From a virus, in the IMG/VR virus record IMGVR_UViG_3300050138_000339, positions 1-44,300 of that record: a DNA stretch of 44,300 nt, one strand, 5' to 3'. Both the position numbers and the translations under genes were made by a program. Position 1 is the stretch's first letter. Every line of letters begins with the position of its first letter. The notes under the pieces are model-generated. The model was not told the origin of the DNA. It made no database searches and saw only the letters and a program-made list of their open reading frames with translations. Positions 1 through 8,820 of this stretch are shown piece after piece.

Positions 1-17
1 TGGGAGGCCACGCCACA

Positions 18-641
18 ATGAAACACCTTGTCGCCGTCTTGGCCCTTGCGCTCGCGGGATGCGGTGGAGGAGGCGCTTCGCCCACGCCGCAGTCCGTCGC
101 GCAGAACCTCTCTGCGCCCGCCGCGCAAACGCAAGCAACGAACGCGCCGACCTCTGCCCCCTCGCTCGCCCCGACTTCGGCACCGACAAGCGCGCCAACG
201 CCCTCGCCCTCGGCAACACCGAGCGCAACGCCCACGGCAACGGCAGCACCGACAAGCGCGCCAACTGTGCAGCCAACGCCCACACCATACCCAACGCCGC
301 TACAGACAGCGACCCCGATCGCGCCCGTCGTTCTCTCGGCCTACAGTCTCACGCTCGCGGCGAACGGCCCGTCACAAAGCGTTACGGTTTCAGAGCAAGG
401 CTACGCCCAAGCCTTTACGATCTCGACCTTGCCGCCGAGCATCGCTGGCTCTTGCACGCTCCAAGTCCAGGGCGGCATCGAACAAGTGATCGCCGTCGCT
501 TCCCAAGCCACGGGCAGCGTATTCACCGTCACGGGACTCCATGCCGGAACCTGCGCCTTCACGATCTCAGGCGCAGAGCAAGTCTCTGGCCTGCCGCTAA
601 CCGCGATGAGCGCCACGCTGTCGGTGACGGTCACGCCTTAG
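18..641 (+). CDS. Lipoprotein with Thr/Pro/Ser linker and Ig-like domain
   Basis: The 207-aa product starts with a short charged end, a hydrophobic stretch and a lipobox (ALAGC, Cys15), so it is probably exported and lipid-anchored. Residues 20 to about 105 are a low-complexity linker of Ala, Pro, Thr and Ser. The rest looks like an Ig-like beta domain (VTVSEQGY and GTCAFTISG). The start is supported by GGGAGG ten bases upstream. It runs against the tailspike gene and shares its last four bases with it. A phage lipoprotein of this shape could act at the infected cell surface, for example in superinfection exclusion, but that is inference. The domain type is familiar from soil-bacterial surface proteins, which may hint at acquisition from the host. 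Confidence 0.6.
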   Translation: MKHLVAVLALALAGCGGGGASPTPQSVAQNLSAPAAQTQATNAPTSAPSLAPTSAPTSAPTPSPSATPSATPTATAAPTSAPTVQPTPTPYPTPLQTATPIAPVVLSAYSLTLAANGPSQSVTVSEQGYAQAFTISTLPPSIAGSCTLQVQGGIEQVIAVASQATGSVFTVTGLHAGTCAFTISGAEQVSGLPLTAMSATLSVTVTP

Positions 642-3352
642 AGGCGCTGATACTGCATGACGTTGTTGAGTACGTTGCCTTCGCTCGTCATGCCTAAGAC
701 GAGGTAGAGCCGCAAGCTCTGATTGACGAACTGGTTCATCGAGACGTTCACAACGTCGGTCATGCTTTTAATCGCAGTCCCGTCGATAATGACGACTTGC
801 AGTAGCGGGTTGTATTGGCTTCCCTGGTAATTGAGGTTCGCTTCGATGCGGTACGTGCTCGTCGCGTTCGCCGCGCTCGTATAATTGGCGATGTTCGTAA
901 CGAGCGAAGCAGTCGGAATGGCGATGGTCCCGCCGACCGAACTCATTGTAACACTTTGTGCGAGCGTTGCTGCCGCCGAAAAGGCAGGATCGAGCGCCTG
1001 GAGCGTCACGGTTCCGATCGCGGCTCCCGTTGAATTGATATAGGACCCTGCGACGGCGCTGACGAGCGGACTATCGGTGCCATCCGCGTTGATTGCCGCA
1101 GCGAGCCCAGCCGCAACCGAAGCCGGCGTGGGCGAAGCGCCTGCCGTGTATTGCACGTTGTGGCCGTTGAGCGTGTATGTCGCCGTATCGTTCACAAGCC
1201 AAGCGCCGCCGATCGTGATAACGTCTGCTCCGCCAAGCCCGAGGATGAGTTGGGCGGTGTTGCCGCTCATCGCCGTCATGTTGAAGCGCCCGAACGCCGT
1301 CGCCTTGAAGCCGCCGTATATTCCAGGGGCGCCCCCGCCAATGACCACTTCGTTGAGGAGTTGGGCGTTCGTCGTCGCCGGGTTCGGCGTTTGGAATGTT
1401 GAGGAGAGCGTTCCCGGAAGCCCAGAATCGAGCGCGAAACTGCATGACGCCGTTTCGTATGACTGCGAGAGTGAGTAGTTAAACGGCTGGCATCCACTCG
1501 CCACGTTCCCGCTCTCGGATACGTCGAAAAACTCCATGCCGGGTTCGCCAGAAGCGAACGCGATGCCGCCGACTGTGCTCGCCGCAGAACCGCAGTTTTT
1601 GGCGATGTTGTTGTGAACCGATATGTCGTGCCCCGAGTAGGTCGCGCTGATTGTGGAACCAATCGGCATACTAAAGCCGGGGTCATCCGAGTACGTGCAA
1701 AGAATCGTGATCGCACTTGTCCCGGCCCCGGCGATAAGATTGCCGATGACCGTATGGCCGCCGGAAGTCACGATGACCGTTGTCCGGTTGACAAACGGCT
1801 GCCCGGCCGGCGGAGTGGCGGCGATGGCGACCTGTGCGCCGATTGCGGGCTGCGTGAACGCGCCCGTCGTGGTCGTTGCCGTGTACGGTGACGCCGCAGA
1901 CGTGAAAACCTCAAACCCGCCACCCTTGCAATTGAAGGCTTCGTTGTCGTGCAAGCGCAGGCGTCCGCCCTCAACGTCGATGAAGGTGCAGTTTTGGTTT
2001 CCGGTGTTCCAGGGGTCTTGCGTCTGCCCGTTGTTGTAGCACTTGTTGTCGTGCGCGTTCAGGCCTTCCGAGAACGATTCGATGAACTCACCCGACTCCT
2101 GGGACATGTAGCCGTTAATGTCGATGCAATTGCTCACGGTGAGGTCTTGCCCGGCGATTACGCGCGCCTCTCCGCACGAAACAAACGTGCAGAAGTCCAC
2201 GACCGAATAGCGCGTAGCGACCCAGAAACCGCCATAAGCGGCATTGAGGGCGTAGCAGTTGGTGATCGAGATGTTCGTCGGGTACTGCGTTGCCGTCGAA
2301 CCCGTATTCCCGGCATAGATAAACGGGGAGAACGTGGGAGCGCACGACCGCCCGGCCATCACCGTGTCGAACACGCACTTGTCGATCTTGCAGTTCGTGT
2401 AGGTCGAGCCGTCGATGTAGAGCGCAGTCTGTTGCATGTTCTTGAAATAGACGCGCTCGTACACAAGGTTCGAGCAGTTCACCCAGGACCCGCCGAGAGC
2501 TTGCGAAACAATATCTTCCTGGACGACGTTGACGGTCGCCCCGGACAGGATAACGTCGCCAGCCGCAATCGACTGCGTGACCGAAACGGTGAGCGAACTT
2601 GTGCCGCCGCCAGCTACGACGTTACCGATGAGCCAGTACCCGCCGCCGAAAATGTTGAGCGACGAGCCCGGCGGGACGAGCGTATTCGAGACGCCGACAG
2701 TGACGTTGCTTCCGGTTGCGGGGATCGTGACGTTACCCACCGTCGTAGCCGTTGCCGCTTGGTCGGGGACGTTGTTGCCCTGCAGCATGAGATCATGCAC
2801 GAAGATATTCGAAAGCCCGGTCCCCTGAAAGAAGCCGTAGTTCGCAAACGTCGAGCCGAACTGCTTGATGATCGAGCCCCATCCGGCACCCATGATGATG
2901 ACGTTGCTCGAGGTGAGGGTGAGGTAGCCCGACATGAGATAGGTGCCGACCGGGAAATACAGGATGCCGCCGCCCGCCGTTTTGAGTGCAGCGTAGGCCG
3001 CCCGAATCGCCGCTGTGTCGTCCACCACGCCGCCGCCCGTAGCGTTGTAGGGCGGGTTTTTGACGTTGAACACGTTGTAGGATTGGGCGGTGGATGGCGT
3101 GACGAACGGGGTTGCCGGGATCGTGTTGTTGCAGAAGCGCGCGATGGTCGGGTCGTTCAATCCGGCAGGCGCAATGATATTCGGGAGCACGATACTTGAA
3201 GGGGTCCCGCCACACAAAATCTCGATGACGGCCTGCATGGAGGCGAGAAACACTTCGTCCCGGTTGTAGACCACGCCATCGCCATTGAGGATGGCCGAAC
3301 GCATCGACTGAAGGACGCCTGCGATTTCGAGGAGCGCGCTATTTTGGGACAA
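638..3352 (-). CDS. Tailspike with pectate-lyase-type beta-helix
   Basis: The 904-aa protein has an N-terminal region of about 90 residues that probably attaches it to the virion. A Pectate_lyase_3-type start follows at residues 92-140, with GGGVVDDTAAI and GGGILYFPVGTY. The Asn/Gly-rich rungs to about residue 640 fit a right-handed parallel beta-helix, the fold of polysaccharide-degrading tailspikes. Two internal segments (about residues 208-270 and 505-575) share the pattern GN(V/L)-x-AG-x-GTS and look like related insertions. The last 150 residues may be a trimerisation or sugar-binding part. It is the last gene of the minus-strand tail block. The likely role is binding and cleaving host surface polysaccharide; which sugar it cuts cannot be read from the sequence. 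Confidence 0.75.
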   Translation of the reverse strand: MSQNSALLEIAGVLQSMRSAILNGDGVVYNRDEVFLASMQAVIEILCGGTPSSIVLPNIIAPAGLNDPTIARFCNNTIPATPFVTPSTAQSYNVFNVKNPPYNATGGGVVDDTAAIRAAYAALKTAGGGILYFPVGTYLMSGYLTLTSSNVIIMGAGWGSIIKQFGSTFANYGFFQGTGLSNIFVHDLMLQGNNVPDQAATATTVGNVTIPATGSNVTVGVSNTLVPPGSSLNIFGGGYWLIGNVVAGGGTSSLTVSVTQSIAAGDVILSGATVNVVQEDIVSQALGGSWVNCSNLVYERVYFKNMQQTALYIDGSTYTNCKIDKCVFDTVMAGRSCAPTFSPFIYAGNTGSTATQYPTNISITNCYALNAAYGGFWVATRYSVVDFCTFVSCGEARVIAGQDLTVSNCIDINGYMSQESGEFIESFSEGLNAHDNKCYNNGQTQDPWNTGNQNCTFIDVEGGRLRLHDNEAFNCKGGGFEVFTSAASPYTATTTTGAFTQPAIGAQVAIAATPPAGQPFVNRTTVIVTSGGHTVIGNLIAGAGTSAITILCTYSDDPGFSMPIGSTISATYSGHDISVHNNIAKNCGSAASTVGGIAFASGEPGMEFFDVSESGNVASGCQPFNYSLSQSYETASCSFALDSGLPGTLSSTFQTPNPATTNAQLLNEVVIGGGAPGIYGGFKATAFGRFNMTAMSGNTAQLILGLGGADVITIGGAWLVNDTATYTLNGHNVQYTAGASPTPASVAAGLAAAINADGTDSPLVSAVAGSYINSTGAAIGTVTLQALDPAFSAAATLAQSVTMSSVGGTIAIPTASLVTNIANYTSAANATSTYRIEANLNYQGSQYNPLLQVVIIDGTAIKSMTDVVNVSMNQFVNQSLRLYLVLGMTSEGNVLNNVMQYQRL

Positions 3353-3354
3353 GC

Positions 3355-3681
3355 CTAATACCGATCTGGGTGCAAGAAATGCGCCCCATTCTTCTTGTAG
3401 ACTTTCCGCACGGCTTGCGTCAACGTGTCGCCTGCCGTGACCTCGGCCCCAAGCGCGGCAAAGGCAGCCAGATGCTCATCTGAAAGGGGCGAGCCGCCGG
3501 AAGCGGGCAGCAGCGTCATTCCCTGGGCGCTGTGGCTGCGAACGTCGGCGGAGTCGGCGTCTATGACCCCGACGACCGCCGAGCCCACCTCAGAGCCTTT
3601 CCAGCGCCCCCACAGGCGCGTCGGGTTGAGCGCCCGGAAAGCATCCATCGACCCCTCGAAAATGAACGGGATGGTCGCCAT
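3355..3681 (-). CDS. Hypothetical 108-aa protein between tail genes
   Basis: I do not recognise this protein. The ATG at 3681 overlaps the TAA of the upstream gene by one base, the usual junction in this operon, and the stop lies two bases before the tailspike start. A much longer reading frame extends upstream through the neighbouring gene but is only a shadow. The product is soluble and mixed in character, with the motif LWGRWKGSEVG near residues 23-33 and a Lys-rich, His-containing end (KKNGAHFLHPDRY). Its place between the Fn3-like protein and the tailspike suggests a small tail part or tailspike assembly factor. Confidence 0.5.
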   Translation of the reverse strand: MATIPFIFEGSMDAFRALNPTRLWGRWKGSEVGSAVVGVIDADSADVRSHSAQGMTLLPASGGSPLSDEHLAAFAALGAEVTAGDTLTQAVRKVYKKNGAHFLHPDRY

Positions 3682-4925
3682 TATTGAACGTGCCCCCCGC
3701 CGCCGCCGGAATGGCCGCCGCCGCCGCCCGTACCGCTTGCAGTAAAGAGCGGCGTCTTGGACTGTGCCGCCGCCGGCACGATCCCGCCGTTGGCAAAGAA
3801 CGCAGCGAAGGCCGCCGTCGTGAAGGGGGTCGTCTGCACGGTCATCGTCGTTGTCCCGCCCAGGCGCGAGAGCACGGCATAGTAGTTCGTGCCGTTCAGT
3901 ACGCCCGTCGCGCTGAAGGACGGCGCTCCCGAAGTCGTATGCCCGAGGTTGATCGTCGTACTGTCGGGGAAGATGACGCTCGAATCGGTTGCCGGGGTGC
4001 CGTTGTCGTACCAAATCGTGACCGCATACGGCCCGCTTCCAGTCCAGGCGAACTCGATCACGGCGTCGGTAACGTAGGCCGTCGAGTTCGGGACATTGGC
4101 CTGAAGAAAGGTCGAGGTAACGGCGTTGATCGCGTAGGTCCCGAGCGAGAGTTGGGCGCTTTCGGTGTTGTTCGTGTAAACGTAGTTGCAAGCGAAAGCG
4201 TAGGTCACGGCGTTGGTTTCGGCGGGGAGGATGGCCGTGTAGGTCCCCGTTCCTCCCGCTTGCGCCAAGAGCAAGAGATAGCGCGAGAGCGTTCCGCCCG
4301 AGGTCCCAAAATACAGAGCGAGGGCGTAGAGCGACCCGTCAGTAGGCTGGTTGTTGAGAGTAAAGACGACCGAAATATCCGAGGTGATCCCCGTATTGGA
4401 GGCCGTCTGCGAGAAGGTCACGGAACCGGAAAGGGTCGGAGCCACGCCGTTGCCGCCAGCGAGGGCGGTGGTGTTGAAAGCAAGTTGAGCCGCCGTCGCA
4501 GCCCCGATGAACGTCACACCACTTTCAGCGTTCGATCGCGCAACGTAGGACACGCCGAAGTCGTAGCCGACGCCGTTGACGAGGTTCGTGAGCGTAACGT
4601 GGCTGTACGTGGCGATCCCGCCGACGAGCGGTTGTGGAGCAACCTTGGCCGCGAAGGTCCACAGCGTGACCCCGGTCGGCCGAACGTAGATGGAAAGATG
4701 GTCGAGGTTGCCGTCCGTTGGCTGATTGCCGAGGTTGAACGAAAGCGCCGCCGAGGTACTGGCTCCCGAGACAACCGCGACGGAGAGAATTGTCGGCGTT
4801 CCGCTGATAGTCGGCGCGGCGTAAGGGCGCAGGCTCCCGGTTGTCGCCGTTGGGAACGGTTGCGCGAGGGTGAACGGGGCGAGCAGGCCGCGTCGGCCTT
4901 TGCCGAAGTCTCGGTCGCCGTTCAC
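3681..4925 (-). CDS. Virion protein with tandem fibronectin-III-like repeats
   Basis: The 414-aa product contains at least two clear copies of an Fn3/Ig-like unit, each with the signature NQPTDG(N/S)L followed by a Leu- and Tyr-rich strand, and a third weaker copy. The C-terminus is a Gly-rich tail with two His residues (GGGGGHSGGGGGHVQ). The GTG at 4925 overlaps the TGA of the upstream nozzle gene (GTGA), which fixes the start; the longer frame upstream is a shadow. Fn3 and Ig-like repeats are common on phage tail and head surfaces, where they bind sugars weakly. Lying between nozzle and tailspike, it is probably a tail appendage. Confidence 0.6.
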   Translation of the reverse strand: MNGDRDFGKGRRGLLAPFTLAQPFPTATTGSLRPYAAPTISGTPTILSVAVVSGASTSAALSFNLGNQPTDGNLDHLSIYVRPTGVTLWTFAAKVAPQPLVGGIATYSHVTLTNLVNGVGYDFGVSYVARSNAESGVTFIGAATAAQLAFNTTALAGGNGVAPTLSGSVTFSQTASNTGITSDISVVFTLNNQPTDGSLYALALYFGTSGGTLSRYLLLLAQAGGTGTYTAILPAETNAVTYAFACNYVYTNNTESAQLSLGTYAINAVTSTFLQANVPNSTAYVTDAVIEFAWTGSGPYAVTIWYDNGTPATDSSVIFPDSTTINLGHTTSGAPSFSATGVLNGTNYYAVLSRLGGTTTMTVQTTPFTTAAFAAFFANGGIVPAAAQSKTPLFTASGTGGGGGHSGGGGGHVQ

Positions 4926-6826
4926 GTCATGCCGCGTTGATGAAACAGCCCCGTCGCTCCGTTCAAGGTCCAGGGCGAACTCGCTCCCGTCGTCTGTACG
5001 GTGAACGAGAACGCCTCGCCTTGCGCCGCCCAATCCAGGCGCGAGGTCGGGGCGATGAGCGAATGCTGCGTAACGCCAGCGTCGTTGAGGCTTTGGCTCG
5101 AAGTCGAACCGCCGTAGTCCAGCGTGACGCTGACTGCAGCCGTGAGCGGGCCGTTCAGGAAGAACTCGGGATACAGCCGCGTGAGCAGTTTCGCCGTGCC
5201 AGGTGCCCCGATCTTGAAGAACTTGGTCTGCACAGTCGCGGTGATCGCCGTCCCGGCGTCCGTCGCCGCCGAGCCGATCGCAGGAGCCACGTCCCAGTTG
5301 TAGACCTTCGGCAGTAGCGTCGAGCCCACGATGAAGGTCGTCGGGGTCGGGTCGTTCGGGGCGTCGAGCGCCGTCGCGCAAGAGATGCCCGGGGTCGTCT
5401 GAAGCACCGTCCACGCTTGGGGTTTGAAGTCGTACACGGCGATCGTGTTGGGCACCGAGCCGTTGCCGTTGATGTACGCGACGTGAAGCCGAGCGTTGAA
5501 GATGAACGAGAACGCCTTGGTCCGATCGCCGTTGAGCGGGAAGCCAGGAGCGAACGGGTCGTTGAGCAGCCAGGGTTCGATCTTGTTGCTGATCGAAATG
5601 ACCTGCGCGCCATCGAAGGCGTAGACTGCCTCTTGCCCGAGGAAGTACAGAACGCCAGCGTCGTAGACCATCGCGTAGCCCGACACCGGGCCGTCGTAGA
5701 AGAAGGGAACGTCCTGGAGCGAGTAGTTGAGCGCCCCGGTCCCAAAGAGGACCGAGAGCCCGCCGTTCTGCCCGATGGCAAGCGCGGCGATGGCTCCGGT
5801 GCCGAGCGCGCACAGCCCCGTGACCGGATTGGACATGACAAAGAGGTTGGTCGCCGGGAGCGTTTCAAAGGACGTGTTGATGCCGTCGCCCGTGCCGTAG
5901 ATGGTTCGCGGGGTCGAGCCGATTCCGCCGAACCACAGGATCCCGTTGACCATCGCGCACCAGCGCGCTCCGCTCGCCGCGGCCCAGCCGCTTGGCGTAT
6001 AGATGGAAACCCCGTCGTAGATGTACGGACCGCCGACACCCGTGCAGATCACGATCACGTCGGTCAGCGCGGTCGCCGTGTTGGTTGACGGCGGCGCAGT
6101 CACGGCAAGGAGCGTTCCGGGAATCGTGAACGGCGTTCCGATCGCGATGGGCGAGGAGTTCTGCAGTTTCCAGCCCGAGCCGTTCATCGTTCCAGCGTAG
6201 ACGTTGTAGGTCGTTGCGTTGGCTTGCGCGGCGGGGGATGCAACGTGAATCTGATGGCTCGAATCGACCGTCTGCGAGGATTGCGCTCCGACCGTCGTCT
6301 CGCCAAGCGCGTTGAGGTAGGTAAGCACGACGTAGCCCGTATAGCCCGTTGAGGTCCCGCCAACCGCCGTGAGTATCGGAGCCGCAGGCACCGGGAGAAC
6401 GTGTTGGGCGTCTTGGCAGCGCACCCAGGTCATAGGGAAGGCCGTTGAGCCGCCGATGCTGCCAATATCCGAGGGCGCGTTTGCGTTGTAGAGTTCGCCT
6501 TGCACCTGCGCGAGCGTGACCGGAACGACCGGGCTAACCGTCGCGCCGTTGTTGACCTGCTGGAAGAAGCGCGCAAGCCCGAGAACGGGATGCGAGCCGC
6601 TGGTGACGGCGGCCTGGTAGACGCTCATCCCGTTTCGCATGGAGAAGCCGCCGGCCGTCAGGTAGCCGTTGTAGGCCTGGATGAGGTCGTTGTCGGCGAG
6701 CAACTGCGGCGACTTGTACTGACGGACGTTGAGGCCGCCGCGCAGGTCGTAGAGCGAGAACTCTTGGGAGTCTAGGCTGCCCTTACGAAACGGAGAGACT
6801 GCAAGAGGCATTAGGTCAAAAACCAC
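4922..6826 (-). CDS. Tail nozzle-like protein
   Basis: The 634-aa protein opens with the pattern DLRGGLNVRQ, LLADND, AYNG, GGFSMRNGM (residues 27-66). This is typical of the beta-propeller nozzle/stabilisation proteins of short-tailed phages, such as T7 gp12 and P22 gp10. Residues about 165-252 are an extra domain that also occurs in the adjacent adaptor (shared NATxYNVYAG, LQNxxPI and PPxxNTAT). Its start overlaps the adaptor's end by 16 bases. In the virion it would form the lower tail tube below the adaptor ring. The family assignment rests on motif, gene order and length, so it should be confirmed by profile search. Confidence 0.6.
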   Translation of the reverse strand: MVFDLMPLAVSPFRKGSLDSQEFSLYDLRGGLNVRQYKSPQLLADNDLIQAYNGYLTAGGFSMRNGMSVYQAAVTSGSHPVLGLARFFQQVNNGATVSPVVPVTLAQVQGELYNANAPSDIGSIGGSTAFPMTWVRCQDAQHVLPVPAAPILTAVGGTSTGYTGYVVLTYLNALGETTVGAQSSQTVDSSHQIHVASPAAQANATTYNVYAGTMNGSGWKLQNSSPIAIGTPFTIPGTLLAVTAPPSTNTATALTDVIVICTGVGGPYIYDGVSIYTPSGWAAASGARWCAMVNGILWFGGIGSTPRTIYGTGDGINTSFETLPATNLFVMSNPVTGLCALGTGAIAALAIGQNGGLSVLFGTGALNYSLQDVPFFYDGPVSGYAMVYDAGVLYFLGQEAVYAFDGAQVISISNKIEPWLLNDPFAPGFPLNGDRTKAFSFIFNARLHVAYINGNGSVPNTIAVYDFKPQAWTVLQTTPGISCATALDAPNDPTPTTFIVGSTLLPKVYNWDVAPAIGSAATDAGTAITATVQTKFFKIGAPGTAKLLTRLYPEFFLNGPLTAAVSVTLDYGGSTSSQSLNDAGVTQHSLIAPTSRLDWAAQGEAFSFTVQTTGASSPWTLNGATGLFHQRGMT

Positions 6827-7905
6827 GGGCCGCTTGGGTAGCCGCGTCCGCGAACGTCGCGCACTTGTCCGGATCGCGGATTGGTGCGCCGACCGATGCT
6901 CTCGCGCAGGTCGCTAATGAGCGCCTCGTACTCTTTGCGCCAGGAGTCGGTTTCGGCGGAGCGTCCGCGGTTGCCGAGCAACCGAATCACCGTGAACAAC
7001 ACGACGGCTTCTTGCGCCGAGGAGTCCAGATTCGTCCAGGAGTTCGTCGTCGTATCGGCCCACAGTTGCGGTCGCGCACGGTAGTAGACGTTGACCTGAC
7101 CGACCATCGCCGAAGGATAGAGTTGCATGAACATCGCGCCGCCCGTGCCTGCTCCGGTCGCCGTGTTGGAACCAGGCGGCGGCGTTACCGTAAGCAGCGG
7201 CGTCGGCAGATTGAAAGGCACCCCGAGCGTAATGGGCGCAGCGTTCTGCAGATAGTACGGTCCGCCGACAGCGCCCGCGTAGACGTTGTAGCCCGTGGCG
7301 TTCGAGACGCCTGGCGGCGATTGCGCTTGCGCGACCTGCGCTGTGTTCGGCGTAATATCCGAAACGGGCGAAAGCGTGGTTTCCCCGGCGGAACTCGTAT
7401 AGGTCACGCCGACCTCAACAATCGTGCCGGGGCTCGTACCGGGCTGCACCGCAAGCACCGCCTGCGGCGGAACGGGAAGGGTCGTCGTCGGTGCCGTCCC
7501 AGCGTCCTGGTAGATGAAGTACGCCTGGGGCGGCCCGAAGCCAACCGCAGGAAACCCGGCGGCGGCGTCCATGAAACTCTCTTGTTCGAGCCGCGTCATC
7601 GGGTAGACCAGCGCCCCTTGAGCGAGCGGGGACGCGCTCCCGGTGTTCGCGGCGTTGGCTTGGCCCATCGAAAAGTTCGCGCTCTTGATTTCGAGAATGT
7701 CGTCGTTGAGTTGGACGAAGGTTTGATTGTTGACGGTCGGGTACGGCTGCCAAAGCATGATCCCGCCGATGCGACGATCGACTTCTTCGACCGCGCGGTT
7801 GAGAAAGAGCAGGATGGTTGAGCTTGCGGGCAGGTTCGGCTCGTTGACGTAGGCTTGGACAAGCGCGATTGCCGCCGCTCCGCTTAGGCCCTGTGGAGTA
7901 GCCAC
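6811..7905 (-). CDS. Head-tail adaptor protein with inserted domain
   Basis: The 364-aa product starts at GTG 7905, one base after the stop of the preceding small gene. The first 135 residues (helix with FLNRAVEEVDRRIG, then LNDDILEIKSANFSMG and FIYQDAG) and the last 110 (YRARPQLWAD, SAQEAVVLFTVIRLLG, WRKEYEALISDLRESIG) match the layout of podovirus adaptors of the T7 gp11 / P22 gp4 / SU10 type. These form the ring under the portal. Residues about 165-250 interrupt this fold with a beta-rich domain shared with the nozzle gene next to it. The Arg-rich end is typical of adaptor tails that contact the portal. Confidence 0.6.
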   Translation of the reverse strand: MATPQGLSGAAAIALVQAYVNEPNLPASSTILLFLNRAVEEVDRRIGGIMLWQPYPTVNNQTFVQLNDDILEIKSANFSMGQANAANTGSASPLAQGALVYPMTRLEQESFMDAAAGFPAVGFGPPQAYFIYQDAGTAPTTTLPVPPQAVLAVQPGTSPGTIVEVGVTYTSSAGETTLSPVSDITPNTAQVAQAQSPPGVSNATGYNVYAGAVGGPYYLQNAAPITLGVPFNLPTPLLTVTPPPGSNTATGAGTGGAMFMQLYPSAMVGQVNVYYRARPQLWADTTTNSWTNLDSSAQEAVVLFTVIRLLGNRGRSAETDSWRKEYEALISDLRESIGRRTNPRSGQVRDVRGRGYPSGPWFLT

Positions 7906-7906
7906 G

Positions 7907-8080
7907 TCAGCCCTTCCTCGTTCGCTTGCGGCTCATTTTACCTTTGCGTCGTCCCTTGCGCCAGAGCCGCGCTTCTTGTGCCATCTTGCGACATTTTTCT
8001 CGCTTCTTTGCACTCTTGCCTGCGTTCCCGAAGCAGCCGCGCACCGCGTTTTTGCTTTTCTGCGCGCTCGCCCACGGCAT
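7907..8080 (-). CDS. Small Lys/Arg-rich protein, paralogue 1
   Basis: This 57-aa product has about 22 Lys and Arg residues and ends in SRKRTRKG. The ATG at 8080 overlaps the TAA of the upstream gene by one base, and the TGA is followed after one base by the adaptor GTG, so the junctions support a real gene. Two other small proteins in this window (9309-9473 and 14813-14914) end in nearly the same way (GGKRTRKG and SGKRAKKG). Such proteins could bind DNA or RNA or neutralise packaged DNA, by analogy with small basic virion proteins of other phages. That is inference. No known family was recognised. Confidence 0.55.
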   Translation of the reverse strand: MPWASAQKSKNAVRGCFGNAGKSAKKREKCRKMAQEARLWRKGRRKGKMSRKRTRKG

Positions 8081-8820
8081 TACACGCCGATCGCGGTAAA
8101 CGCGTAGACGTGCGCGTTGGTCGAGACGAAGGCAAACGAACCTGCGGCCTGCGAACTCGCCGCGATTACAACGCCGGGTACAGCCACGTCCTCAATAACA
8201 AGCGTGTAATTCGCGCTCGCAAAGGCAGCGTCGCCGGAAAGCGTGACCGTGGTCGAGGCACCGCCCGCCGTCACGGTATCGGAAACCATGTGCATCGTGC
8301 TCGCGACTGCAGTTCCTGCCGCTACAAAGGCCGGTGGAACGTACGAGAGTGCCGCGCCGCCCCCACGATAAGTCCCAAAGCCGCCTCCGCCGTAGACTTG
8401 AGCCGTAACCGCTGTCGTCGTCGTCGTCGGAGCCGTCGTAGAAAAGGCGATGTTCGTGCCCTGCGCCGTGTCTGACCAAAGTTCAGCGGCGATCATGTTG
8501 AGCACGGCCCGTTGAACCGCCGCAAACCCGGTTGTTCCGTAACCTGCGCCGGAGAATTGACCGAGGGATTGTCCAGAGGCCGTCGCAGTCGGAGTGGTAG
8601 ACGTGCCGGCGGCGCGCCGAAAGAAGAATCGCGGGGTTGCGCCGTAGCCATCCAAACTGATAACGGTCTGCGCAGCGTCGGCGGAGACCAACTGCAGCAA
8701 CGTCCCGGCAATCGGCGAGCGCGCATTGTAACTTGCGTTCGAGGTCAAGACCGTTGGAACGCTGGACGAAGCAGTGTTGACGGCATTGAGGATGACTGCA
8801 GGCGGGCTAAAGACCGGCAT
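8080..8820 (-). CDS. Fibre-like structural protein
   Basis: The 246-aa protein begins at ATG 8820, overlapping the preceding stop (TAATG); the 22-residue longer form would run into the upstream gene. The middle carries LWSDTAQGTNIAFSTTA (residues 114-130), a motif common in phage tail fibres and appendages, followed by a poly-Thr run and Gly-rich segments. The C-terminal third is Ala, Val and Thr-rich beta sequence. There are no membrane segments. It sits between a decoration-like protein and a small basic protein upstream of the adaptor, so a head fibre or collar appendage is the best guess; a tail fibre is the alternative. Confidence 0.5.
   Translation of the reverse strand: MPVFSPPAVILNAVNTASSSVPTVLTSNASYNARSPIAGTLLQLVSADAAQTVISLDGYGATPRFFFRRAAGTSTTPTATASGQSLGQFSGAGYGTTGFAAVQRAVLNMIAAELWSDTAQGTNIAFSTTAPTTTTTAVTAQVYGGGGFGTYRGGGAALSYVPPAFVAAGTAVASTMHMVSDTVTAGGASTTVTLSGDAAFASANYTLVIEDVAVPGVVIAASSQAAGSFAFVSTNAHVYAFTAIGV

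Noticed and set aside
1949-3199. Long plus-strand frame of 416 codons opposite the tailspike gene
   Set aside because: Arg/Val-rich with no domain; it is the antisense shadow of a well-supported gene in GC-rich DNA.
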